A stretch of DNA of 64,000 nucleotides, taken from assembly GCA_030430075.1 (NCBI GenBank), contig JAUIGN010000022.1, positions 48,530-112,529 on the forward strand, read 5' to 3'. The stretch comes from a bacterium. Lineage in GTDB: Bacteria; Planctomycetota; Planctomycetia; Pirellulales; Pirellulaceae. Numbering within the stretch: position 1 is the stretch's first letter; each line of letters begins with the position of its first letter. This document shows, piece by piece, positions 17,298 to 25,213 of this stretch. Made by a program: the position numbers and the translations under genes. Below the pieces are notes generated by a model. That model searched no databases. It saw only the letters and a program-made list of their open reading frames with translations, and was not told where the DNA came from.

Positions 17298-18848
17298 TTA
17301 CGTGGCGGTGTCGGTGCCTCCCGACTTGAACTGGGCGTTGAATTCGTTGAGCGCCTCGACGACCGCCTGCGTCGCCGGGTTGTCGGGGGACTTGAAGGCA
17401 TCTCCCTTGTCTTTATTCTCGTCAACGATCTTCGCCACGTCGCTCCGCCGATCCTTGATGAATTCCAGGAACTCCTGCTCCCAGCGCTGGACGTCGGCAA
17501 TGGGCACTTTGTCCAAGTGACCCTTCGTGCCGGCGAAGATGACCATGATCTGTTCAACGACGCTCAACGGACGATACTGGGGCTGCTTCAACAGCTCGAC
17601 CATGCGGTATCCGCGATCCAACTGCGATTGCGTTGCCGCATCCAGGTCCGTCCCCAGTTGGGCAAACGCTTCCAGCTCGCGAAACGCAGCCAGGTCCAAC
17701 CGGAGACCGCCGGCCACGTTCTTCATGGCCTTGACTTGAGCCGCACCGCCGACCCGGGACACGGAGATACCGACGTTCATGGCCGGACGAATCCCGGCAA
17801 AGAAGAGGTCGGGCTGCAGGTAGATCTGGCCGTCGGTGATCGAGATCACGTTCGTCGGAATATACGCGGACACCTCGCCTTCCAGCGTCTCGATGATCGG
17901 CAGCGACGTGATCGAGCCGCCCCCCAGTTCCGAGGACAGTTTGACCGACCGCTCCAAGAGTCGGCTATGGCAGTAGAACACGTCACCGGGATAGGCTTCA
18001 CGACCCGGCGGTCGACGCATCAGGAGGGAAAGTTGCCGGTAGGCTTGGGCCTGCTTGGAGAGATCGTCGTAGACGACCAGGGCGTGCTCGCCCTTCCACA
18101 TGAAGTGCTCGGCCATCGATGTGCCGGCGTAGGGCGCGACATACTGCAGCGGGGCAGGGGAGCTGGCTCCGGAGACGATCACGGTCGTGTACTCCATCGC
18201 GCCGGCTTCTTCCAGCACCTGGACCACGCCTGCCACCGACGAGTCCTTCTGACCAACGGCGACGTAGAAACACTTAACGCCCGACCCCTTCTGGTTGATG
18301 ATCGCGTCGAGGGCCACCGCCGTCTTCCCGGTCTTGCGGTCGCCGATGATCAATTCCCGCTGGCCCCGCCCGATCGGCGTCATCGCGTCGACCGCCTTGA
18401 TTCCGGTTTGCAGCGGCTCCGCTACCGGCTCACGCTCGGCCACCCCCGGCGCCAAGACCTCAACCACTCGGCTCTCGGTGGCATTCAGCGGTCCTTTGCC
18501 GTCGAGCGGATTCCCCAGGGGATCAAGCACGCGACCGATGACCGCGTCGCCAACCGGCACCGACAACAACTGGCCTAGTGCCTTGACCTCGTCTCCCTCC
18601 TCAATGGCGAGGTAGTCGCCGAGGATAATCACGCCGACGCTGTTCTCTTCCAGGTTGAACGCCAGCCCACGCACGCCGTTGGGAAACTCGACCATCTCGG
18701 TCGCCATCACCCCGGAAAGGCCGTGAACCCGAGCGATCCCGTCACCAACTTCGAGCACCGTGCCAACTTCGCGAACGTCGATCTGGCTCTCGTACTGTTC
18801 GACCTCGGCCTGAATCACCGATGCGATTTCATCCGCGTTAAATTTCAT
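17298..18848 (-). CDS. atpA: F1F0 ATP synthase subunit alpha
   Basis: This is the non-catalytic nucleotide-binding F1 subunit, 516 residues, standard length. The P-loop is GDRKTGKT (Lys for the more common Gln), with 'ALVVYDDLSKQAQAYR' and the Arg-finger region 'VSRVGGAAQVKAMKNVAGGL' intact. The N-terminus 'MKFNADEIASVIQAEVEQYE' is typical. The C-terminal 40 residues extend slightly past the family end and finish in a polar 'KSGGTDTAT' tail. It is co-transcribed with atpH upstream (31 bp) and the DUF4870 gene downstream. Confidence 0.98.
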   Translation of the reverse strand: MKFNADEIASVIQAEVEQYESQIDVREVGTVLEVGDGIARVHGLSGVMATEMVEFPNGVRGLAFNLEENSVGVIILGDYLAIEEGDEVKALGQLLSVPVGDAVIGRVLDPLGNPLDGKGPLNATESRVVEVLAPGVAEREPVAEPLQTGIKAVDAMTPIGRGQRELIIGDRKTGKTAVALDAIINQKGSGVKCFYVAVGQKDSSVAGVVQVLEEAGAMEYTTVIVSGASSPAPLQYVAPYAGTSMAEHFMWKGEHALVVYDDLSKQAQAYRQLSLLMRRPPGREAYPGDVFYCHSRLLERSVKLSSELGGGSITSLPIIETLEGEVSAYIPTNVISITDGQIYLQPDLFFAGIRPAMNVGISVSRVGGAAQVKAMKNVAGGLRLDLAAFRELEAFAQLGTDLDAATQSQLDRGYRMVELLKQPQYRPLSVVEQIMVIFAGTKGHLDKVPIADVQRWEQEFLEFIKDRRSDVAKIVDENKDKGDAFKSPDNPATQAVVEALNEFNAQFKSGGTDTAT

Positions 18849-18879
18849 GTTCGTTCTTTCGTAGGATTATTCCGCTGGT

Positions 18880-19503
18880 TCATTCGACCGTGGCGAACCG
18901 GTCCAGCTCGCTACGGATCTGGTGAGATGACTTGGTAACCAGTTCAGCACGAAGCTGCTTGAGCCGATTGGCCAAACTACCGTCGTAGACCGTATCACCG
19001 ACGCGAACGACGAGCCCACCGATCACTTCCGGCACGACGTTAACCTGCAGATCGACCTCTCGCCCCAAGGCAGCTTGCAGCTGGTTCCCGGTCGCCTCGA
19101 GCTCCGCCGCGTCGAGCGGTTCGGCAGACGTGATGAGCACTTCAACACGGTTCCGCAGTTCGTTGTACTGTTTGCGGGTCGCTCGCAGGATCGCCTGCAG
19201 GCAATCGAATCGCCCCCGCCGGCAGAGGACTTTCAGAAACTTCAGCAGCGTGGGGGCAACCCGGGCTTGGAGGGCCTTGTCGAGCATCCGCTCTTTCGCC
19301 TCCAACGGCACCCGCGGCGAGACCAGGGTCGACTCAAACCCGACCGCCTGCTTGAGCACATCGTCGACCAGGGCCTGCATGTCGTCGAGGACGGCATCGG
19401 TTTCACCAGCTTTCTCGCTGGCCGCCAGCAAGGCTTTGGCATAGACCGAAGCCAGGTACTGCTGACCGGTGTCAAAGACCGTTTCGTGTTGAGTTTCCGC
19501 CAT
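18880..19503 (-). CDS. atpH: F1F0 ATP synthase subunit delta
   Basis: Delta caps F1 and binds the b-subunit stator. The 207-residue product has the N-terminal helical bundle ('YLASVYAKALLAASEKAGET') and the C-terminal signature 'EVIGGLVVRVGDTVYDGSLA'. It is somewhat longer than the usual 177-180 residues, with an N-terminal 15-residue extension and a longer C-terminus. It sits 63 bp after atpF and 31 bp before atpA. Confidence 0.95.
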   Translation of the reverse strand: MAETQHETVFDTGQQYLASVYAKALLAASEKAGETDAVLDDMQALVDDVLKQAVGFESTLVSPRVPLEAKERMLDKALQARVAPTLLKFLKVLCRRGRFDCLQAILRATRKQYNELRNRVEVLITSAEPLDAAELEATGNQLQAALGREVDLQVNVVPEVIGGLVVRVGDTVYDGSLANRLKQLRAELVTKSSHQIRSELDRFATVE

Positions 19504-19566
19504 GATTTGCCAGGGTCGCCAGCGTGGGTGGATTGACCAAATTTACGGCTATTCGGGCTGCTACGA

Positions 19567-20541
19567 TTAGTTTTGGCTGGGGAGCTGATCCAAGGCCTCC
19601 CGCATCAGCCGCTGCCGATCATCGGGCGTCAACTGACGCTGGATCATGCGGCCGGCCATCGACACCGCCAGGTCGACACTCCGTTCGGTGATGTCGGCCA
19701 GGGCCGCGTTCTTGGCAGCAGCAATATCGGCAACCGCCTTGTCGCGCTCGCGCTGCGCTGCTTCATGGGCCTCGGCAACGATCCGCTCGCCGGTCGCCTC
19801 CGCATCCTTGCGAGCCGCAGCCAGCATCTCCCGAGTCTCCTCGGCAGCCGCCGCCAGCTTGGCTTCATACAGCTGCAACTGTTCGGCTCCCTTCGCCGCC
19901 GCTTGCTCGGCTTCTTCAATGGCGGCTGCAATCGATGCCTCCCGCCGCTCCAACCCCTCCATGATCGGCCCCCAGGCAAACTTCGCCAGCAGAGCCAACA
20001 GGCAGAGGAAGACGACGAGCGTCCAGAGGGCAAGATCGGACTTGATCTCCGACGCGTCCGCAATCTTCTCGCTCGCATTGATATGCGACAGATCGTAAGG
20101 ATCGTGGTGCTCGCCACCATGATCGCCGCCGCCATGCCCATCACCGGCGTGCCCATCACCGGCGTGATCATCGCCGCCATGATCGGCACCGTGATCGCCG
20201 GCGCCCGCATGACCGTCGCCGGCCTTCGCAGCGTCACCGCCAACTTGATGCGCACCGTCCGGATCAGCATGCTCCGTGGCCGCCTTCGCGTCACCATCAG
20301 GCGCCGTCTCGGCAGCCGGCTGCGATTCCGCAGCCGGCGTCTCTTCTGCCGCCGGTTTCTCCTCCGGATCGGCCGGCTGCGAGTCAGCACCGTCCTCAGC
20401 AGCACCGTCCTCAGCAGATTCATCCTGGCCAGCGGCAGCCGCTGCCGGTGCTTCGTCCGCGAAAGACGCAATGGGACTGAGGGCGAGCCCGCCGACCACC
20501 AAGCCGATCACCAACAGAAAATCACGAATGCCATAGCGCAT
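19567..20541 (-). CDS. atpF: F1F0 ATP synthase subunit b with signal peptide and His-rich extension
   Basis: Subunit b is the stator stalk linking F0 to F1. Residues 171-324 are a normal b subunit: one transmembrane helix (about 170-187, 'LALWTLVVFLCLLALLAKF'), then a long Ala/Glu-rich coiled coil. Ahead of it is an unusual 168-residue extension: a signal-peptide-like start (1-28), an acidic Ala/Glu/Asp/Pro segment (29-90), and a His/Gly/Asp segment (91-153) with about a dozen histidines in repeated DGHAG/DHGG units. If the signal is used, this extension faces the periplasm. Ordinary b subunits are about 155-170 residues, so the protein is twice normal length. Confidence 0.95.
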   Translation of the reverse strand: MRYGIRDFLLVIGLVVGGLALSPIASFADEAPAAAAAGQDESAEDGAAEDGADSQPADPEEKPAAEETPAAESQPAAETAPDGDAKAATEHADPDGAHQVGGDAAKAGDGHAGAGDHGADHGGDDHAGDGHAGDGHGGGDHGGEHHDPYDLSHINASEKIADASEIKSDLALWTLVVFLCLLALLAKFAWGPIMEGLERREASIAAAIEEAEQAAAKGAEQLQLYEAKLAAAAEETREMLAAARKDAEATGERIVAEAHEAAQRERDKAVADIAAAKNAALADITERSVDLAVSMAGRMIQRQLTPDDRQRLMREALDQLPSQN

Positions 20542-20659
20542 TACGATCTCTCACACTCAATAAAAGGGAGCTTCAAATCCGACCAAACAGACAAACGGGC
20601 GAGGGTGAGATTGCCTGGCCGCCGGTCAACTCGAACCGACAATCAACTCGAACCGGCAA

Positions 20660-20947
20660 TCAGCTCGAGCAGATAAACAGGGCGTAGAACGTGAAACCTT
20701 CGATCAGAGCGGCCGCGATGATCATGGCAGTTTGAATGCTGCCGGCGACTTCGGGCTGGCGAGCCATGCTCTCCAGGGCACTGCAAGCCAACTTGCCGAT
20801 ACCGTAGGCAGCACCGATCACGGTCAACCCGACACCGAAGTAATTTGAAAACTCAATCGACGCCTGCCCCTCTTGAGCCATTGCCGGGACTGCCAAGACC
20901 AAGACCAGGGCAGCACTCGAAACCAACATCGTAACAATCTTGTTCAC
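20660..20947 (-). CDS. atpE: F1F0 ATP synthase subunit c with N-terminal signal sequence
   Basis: Subunit c forms the rotor ring. The GTG at 20947 is preferred because an AGGAG site lies 12 bases upstream; the frame extends to 21007 without a good start. The 95-residue product has a signal-like N-terminus ending in 'AMAQE' (about residues 1-25), then the two-helix hairpin with 'SMARQPEVAGSIQTAMI' in the loop. The ion-binding Glu is in 'AALIEGF' (residue 83). No Gln is present in helix 1 at the Na+-ligand position, and Gly follows the Glu, so H+ coupling is more likely than Na+ (inference). Confidence 0.94.
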   Translation of the reverse strand: MNKIVTMLVSSAALVLVLAVPAMAQEGQASIEFSNYFGVGLTVIGAAYGIGKLACSALESMARQPEVAGSIQTAMIIAAALIEGFTFYALFICSS

Positions 20948-21007
20948 GGATCCATTCTCCTGTCTACAAATTGAAGGCTTGCCTACGCAAGTAACGCGAC
21001 CACGCAA

Positions 21008-22252
21008 TCAGTGATGGTGAATCGCCGCGCCAATAAACAGCGCCGACAAAAAGGTAAAAATGTAAGCTTGCAAAAACGCAACAAACAACTCTAAGCAACT
21101 GAACAACGTCGACCCGACGACCGAAATCGGAGCGGCGATGAACCACGAATCGCTGGCCGCTCCCTGCACGCTGAAGGCCAGGGTCATAATGCCCAACAAC
21201 ACCACGTGGCCGGCAACCATGTTCGCCAAAAGCCGAACCGCCAACACGCCGTGCTTGATGAACAGGCCCAAGAGCTCGATCGCCAAGATCATGGGCTTGA
21301 GAATGATCGCCAACGCCAGCGGCAGGTCCATGCTGGGGACAAGGTTCAAGAAGAAACCGAGCGGCCCAAACTTCAACATCCCGAACACGATGACGGTTCC
21401 GAAGGTCACCAAGGCCAACCCCAGCGTCGCGCCAAACGCCCCCGTCGGCGCGCCGGCCCAAGGCAACATCCCGAACAGGTTGCAACCCAGCACGAAGAAG
21501 AACAGGGTCAGCAGGAGCGGCACGAACCGATCCGCATCGTGCTTGCCGATCGCCGGTCGGGCCACATCGTCGCGAATAAAGACCACGAACGATTCGAGCA
21601 AATTCCAGAGCCGACCCCGCGGTCGACCTCCGTCGCCAACCTGCCGGCCGAGCCAGCTAAAGGCGGCCCACAGCAACAGGGCAACCACGACCTCGATAAT
21701 CATAAACTTGGAGACACAGAACCCCGATTCGCGCTCATAGAAATTACGCAACTGCCCGAAGGGCTGCGGGATCAAAATCTTTCCACTCAGGTGGTGGTTG
21801 TAGGCATCCAGCTTTTCTGTCGACCAGGCGAATTCGTCACGCGAGTTTTCCACAAACGCCGCCACGTCGCCCGCCTGCTCCTTCGCATCGCTCCACCGCT
21901 GGCGGAAACCGCTGCTCTCCAACTTCGCATCAAACCAGGCTTTGTCGTAATGCTGTTCCAGAAACCGAGCAAACGGCTTGCCGGCATTGGCGTGGTCGTC
22001 ATGCTTCCACGCTTCATACTCCCCCATTAACTCGGCAAACGGAGCCACCTGAAACGGCTCGCCGTCACGCATGCTCCCGGCCAGCTTCGCATAGTCATCG
22101 TACAGACGCTCAGCCTCCCAGGCCTGAAACTGGTCGTCCAGACGAACCCAGAGCTCAGGGAAGTCCGCCTTCGACCCGTACTCGACCGGCCAGAGGCTCT
22201 TCGGCACCTCGAAGTAGTAGCTATCTTTGATGTGCAGGATGGGAGACGCCAT
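21008..22252 (-). CDS. atpB: F1F0 ATP synthase subunit a with large N-terminal extension
   Basis: Subunit a carries the proton half-channels. The C-terminal half is canonical, with the essential Arg in 'VLAVRLLANMVAGHVVL' (about residue 339). Before the first transmembrane helix (about 184-200) is a 180-residue hydrophilic domain, rich in Trp, Tyr, Asp and Glu, that standard a subunits lack. It has no signal peptide and no recognised family. The protein ends in 'AIHHH'. The ATG at 22252 is 4 bp after the stop of the AtpI-like gene, so the two are probably translationally coupled. Confidence 0.95.
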   Translation of the reverse strand: MASPILHIKDSYYFEVPKSLWPVEYGSKADFPELWVRLDDQFQAWEAERLYDDYAKLAGSMRDGEPFQVAPFAELMGEYEAWKHDDHANAGKPFARFLEQHYDKAWFDAKLESSGFRQRWSDAKEQAGDVAAFVENSRDEFAWSTEKLDAYNHHLSGKILIPQPFGQLRNFYERESGFCVSKFMIIEVVVALLLWAAFSWLGRQVGDGGRPRGRLWNLLESFVVFIRDDVARPAIGKHDADRFVPLLLTLFFFVLGCNLFGMLPWAGAPTGAFGATLGLALVTFGTVIVFGMLKFGPLGFFLNLVPSMDLPLALAIILKPMILAIELLGLFIKHGVLAVRLLANMVAGHVVLLGIMTLAFSVQGAASDSWFIAAPISVVGSTLFSCLELFVAFLQAYIFTFLSALFIGAAIHHH

Positions 22253-22256
22253 AGAT

Positions 22257-22835
22257 CTACGATGCTTTCGCCACGCGTTGCGAGGATCCCAGGAGACGCA
22301 CGGAAAGAAGGGTCTCCACCAGGAGACCGACCAGATAGAAGATTAGAATCATCCCAAACAGCCCAGCTTCCGCAAGGGGCCCTCCGGTACGATTCATGGC
22401 TAACCCTGTCACCAACGGCAGCCCGGTCCGAAACAACATACCCAAAAGAGTGGCACTTACCATCTGCTCGGACGAGCCCCGGAAGAACGAAACCAGCAGG
22501 AGAGCCGCCGTCGCGCCAAACCAGACGACCGCCGCCGCCACCGCCGCAGCGGCAATGCCGTTGCTACCATGCCGCCCATACCCGAACCAGGCGACTGCCG
22601 GAAAAGCAGCGACCAGAGAGATCGTCAAGAGAGCGCACGCCAGCGGGGCACTCAATCGAGACATCGCTGGAGCATTGGTCGAGTCGTCCGTCACGGTCGT
22701 CACACTTTTGGATTGCTGCTGGGGCGCCACAGACTCCGAGCCCGCCGACCCCCTATCCGAACTTCCAGACCCGTCGCCAACACACCGCTCGGGAGAGGTA
22801 TCATCCGAGGATCGTTCCACGCGAGAATGCCTCAA
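22257..22835 (-). CDS. AtpI-like membrane protein leading the atp operon
   Basis: The 192-residue product has a polar Ser/Asp-rich N-terminus of about 57 residues, then four hydrophobic segments. Topology and position match AtpI/UncI proteins, which help c-ring assembly or Mg2+ supply, but sequence similarity is not obvious, so the name rests mostly on context. The longest frame starts with a TTG at 22835; an ATG at codon 58 ('MSRLSAPLACAL') would remove the polar segment and is a real alternative. It is the first gene after the promoter at 22975-23002 and runs into atpB with a 4-bp gap. Confidence 0.75.
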   Translation of the reverse strand: MRHSRVERSSDDTSPERCVGDGSGSSDRGSAGSESVAPQQQSKSVTTVTDDSTNAPAMSRLSAPLACALLTISLVAAFPAVAWFGYGRHGSNGIAAAAVAAAVVWFGATAALLLVSFFRGSSEQMVSATLLGMLFRTGLPLVTGLAMNRTGGPLAEAGLFGMILIFYLVGLLVETLLSVRLLGSSQRVAKAS

Positions 22836-23600
22836 CTAAAACGCCAACCTCTGAAAAATACCGAGCTACGGCAAACGATCTCCAGGGCGGACTCCAGCGC
22901 CGCCGGCGGGAAAGGGACCGTCGAAGGCGACGTCGGCCGCCGTTTTCTTGCCACAACTCCCTTGATGGCCACAATTTATACCAGCTGACTTTCTCGGGTC
23001 AACCGACCGACGGGTGAGATTTCGTGCTTTTTTTCACAAAGTCCACGAAATCCCATAACCTACTGCACATATTACTCTTAGGACACGCCATCCAGATTCC
23101 GTTCCCGCCCCACCTGCTCGCACCGAGCCACCACGGGCCGTCCTGACCGGCCACACAACCCCTCTAATGGGGATTTACCCGGGAATTACGGCCGCCGCAC
23201 CGCAAACCAAATCCCGAACAGAACTTACCTCGGACAACCGCACCATGAAATACCCCAGTCGAGCTATTTTCGTTGCAATTCGGGAACAAATCGATTAGAA
23301 TCAGCTAGATCGATGCGACCTGCACGAGTGACCTGGGGAATCGGGCTCCCCGTAGAAAGGCCAGCGCGGCTTCGGCCAGCGCAGCATTAGGCAGCTCGGC
23401 AGTCGCAGAGTCAGAAAATCATTCCGAGCAAGCTGGGGTGGCGCTCGCGACTCCAGGCGAAGCGCGGGTTTTATCGGAGAGCTCAGCAGTAGACGTGGTT
23501 CACCCGGTGGATCACTGAGCGTGTTAATTGTGTCAGGGACGGCACCAACCACACAGAACACCGTTTTTCGGTGTCGCGTTGAATCGTGGAGGAGAGTCTC
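22836..23600. other. Intergenic region between the divergent atp operon and the DUF4912 gene
   Basis: About 760 bp. It holds the atp promoter at 22975-23002 and, at its right end, the ribosome site of the DUF4912 gene (GGAGGAGAG, 23588-23596). The middle is less GC-rich than the genes around it. An 86-codon minus-strand frame at 23301-23561 has shadow-like composition and is not called. Confidence 0.5.
22975..23002 (-). promoter_or_regulatory. Sigma70-like promoter of the ATP synthase operon
   Basis: Read on the minus strand, TTGACC (23002-22997) and TATAAA (22980-22975) are separated by 16 bases. Transcription would start near 22968 and give a leader of about 130 nt before the AtpI-like gene. 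It is the only good promoter match I found ahead of the cluster. Confidence 0.7.
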
Positions 23601-24842
23601 TTGTACACAGCAGCCGCTTTAAAGACGCAGACGGTCAAAGACCTTGGCAAGCTGGCCACCAAGTTTGGAGTCCAGGGTTGGCGAGGGATGCGGAAGGACG
23701 AATTGGTCAAAGCCCTGGTTCGTGCCGCCAAGCGAAAGGCCGCCGCCGGCAAAAGCAAGACCAAGGCAACCGCCGCGAAAAACGGCAAGCCGAGTAGCAA
23801 GAAGGCGACTGGGCGTGCAGCCACGACCACGGCAAAGCGAGGCAACTCGAAAAAGCCTGCCGCCAAGACGTCACCGAAGAACCCGCGGGTTGCTCGCAAA
23901 ATCCAACGAGCCAACGCGGATCGGGAGCGGGACAAGAATCTGGCCGTCCCCTCCGTAAACGGCTACTCGGCGGACAAGGCCAAGCGCCGCAATGGCGGCC
24001 CGCAGGGCGGGTTACCCAAGGCGAAGCGCGACAAGAACGGCGCCAAGCGGGACCGCGTGGTACTCCTCGTACGTGACGCGTATTGGCTGCAGGCCTGGTG
24101 GGAACTGACCCGGGCCAGCATGGACCGAGCGAAGGCGGCGATGGCCGAGCAGTGGCACACTGCCAAACCGGTGATCCGCCTGGTGCGTGTCGAAGGGGGA
24201 GGGACGACCAGTTCCGCCGAACAGGTCGTGCGGGACATTCCCATCCACGGCGGCGTGAAGACGTGGTATATCGACGTCAAGGAGTCACCCAAGAGTTACC
24301 GGGTCGACATCGGCTTTCTGGCCAGCACGGGAAAGTTCTTTTCGCTCGCCCGCAGCAACAGCGTCACCACGCCGCGCCCCAGCAAAGGGAGCATGGTCGA
24401 GGAAGACTGGTCAGACATCGCCGACAACTGCGAGAAGATCTACGCCCTCAGCGGTGGTTACACCGAAGAGTCGAATCCGGGCGAGATCCAGGAACTGCTC
24501 GAGGAGCGGCTCGGGAGACCGGTTGGCCTCCCCGTCGGATCTCGCTACGGGGTCGGCGCCGAGAAAATGCTCAATCGTCAACATGACTTCGAGTTCTCCG
24601 TCGACGCTGAGATGATCATCTTCGGGACCGCGAAGCCCAATTCGCACGTAACGTTGGCTGGTGCACCCGTCAAACTACGGCCCGACGGCTCCTTCTCAGC
24701 TCGACTGAGCATGCCTGACCGCCGTCAGGTGCTGCCGATCGTGGCGGCGAGTGCGGACGGTGTCGAAAAGCATACGGTCGTGCTGGCGGTCGAGCGGAAC
24801 ACCAAGGTCATGGAGCCCCAAATCAGCGACTCGACCTCATAG
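23601..24842 (+). CDS. DUF4912 domain protein with Rho-N/SAP-like N-terminus
   Basis: The TTG at 23601 is favoured over the GTG at 23586 because GGAGGAGAG (23588-23596) overlaps the GTG but is correctly spaced for the TTG. The 413-residue product has three parts. A short Rho-N/SAP-like helical domain comes first ('VKDLGKLATKFGVQGWRGMR'). A Lys/Ala/Arg-rich linker of about 110 residues may bind nucleic acid. A DUF4912 domain covers about residues 140-300 ('RVVLLVRDAYWLQAWWELT'), with a beta-rich C-terminal segment after it. DUF4912 proteins are of unknown function and often have this architecture in planctomycetes. It is monocistronic. Confidence 0.88.
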   Translation: MYTAAALKTQTVKDLGKLATKFGVQGWRGMRKDELVKALVRAAKRKAAAGKSKTKATAAKNGKPSSKKATGRAATTTAKRGNSKKPAAKTSPKNPRVARKIQRANADRERDKNLAVPSVNGYSADKAKRRNGGPQGGLPKAKRDKNGAKRDRVVLLVRDAYWLQAWWELTRASMDRAKAAMAEQWHTAKPVIRLVRVEGGGTTSSAEQVVRDIPIHGGVKTWYIDVKESPKSYRVDIGFLASTGKFFSLARSNSVTTPRPSKGSMVEEDWSDIADNCEKIYALSGGYTEESNPGEIQELLEERLGRPVGLPVGSRYGVGAEKMLNRQHDFEFSVDAEMIIFGTAKPNSHVTLAGAPVKLRPDGSFSARLSMPDRRQVLPIVAASADGVEKHTVVLAVERNTKVMEPQISDSTS

Positions 24843-25213
24843 CGAGGCAGGGTAGCGGGACCCAGGCGATCGCGCGCGACACGCTCATCCGCCGTGGGGC
24901 GTCCACGCGCGGTTTCGTTGCAGAATGACGTCATGCACAGCATGACCAACGGATCAAGCTCGCTCGGCGAATCATGCATGCTCGGCGCGGGTCTCCGACC
25001 CCGCATGCTCGGCGCGGGTCTCCGACCCCGCCGAAACGGCCGACCGTAGGTCTCCAATACCTGCATTCCCAAACGTGCAGCCCAAATGCACGTGCCGCAG
25101 AAGACACCTGGTTCCAAGAACATGGCAGGCCGAGCCATCTCATGCGCGCCGTGACCTATCGAACTCTGCTATGGAACTCTGGCGGTTCGCCGCCGCCTGC
25201 TGCCCAGATTCGC
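24843..25213. other. Intergenic region with 27-bp tandem repeat
   Basis: About 370 bp between the DUF4912 gene and the convergent end of the enolase-like gene. It contains the tandem repeat at 24979-25032 and a GC-rich hairpin (GGCGG-TTCG-CCGCC, 25181-25194) 20 bp from the enolase stop, which may end that transcript although it lacks a T-tract. Confidence 0.45.
24979..25032. repeat. Two perfect 27-bp tandem repeats
   Basis: Two identical, adjacent 27-bp units start at 24979 and 25006. Each contains GCGGGTCTCCGACCCCG, whose ends can pair into a small hairpin. A partial echo (GTAGGTCTCC) follows about 20 bp later. Confidence 0.9.

Noticed and set aside
16800..18578. A 592-codon open frame on the plus strand across atpA and its neighbours
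   Set aside because: It is antisense to clearly recognisable atpA, DUF4870 and atpG, and its product is Arg/His/Asp-rich with no domain. It is a GC-driven shadow.
20575..20600. CTTCAAATCC, resembling the anticodon loop of tRNA(Sec)
   Set aside because: The flanks do not pair into a 5-6 bp anticodon stem, and no acceptor or long variable arm is visible.
19573..20676. A 367-codon plus-strand open frame opposite atpF
   Set aside because: It mirrors the low-complexity Ala/Glu/His codons of atpF; no domain and no ribosome site.
23301..23561. An 86-codon minus-strand frame upstream of the atp promoter
   Set aside because: Pro/Arg/Ser-rich product without motif, and no ribosome site.
25181..25194. 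GGCGG-TTCG-CCGCC hairpin as a strong terminator for the enolase-like gene
   Set aside because: The short stem has no T-tract on the minus strand; mentioned only as part of the intergenic region.
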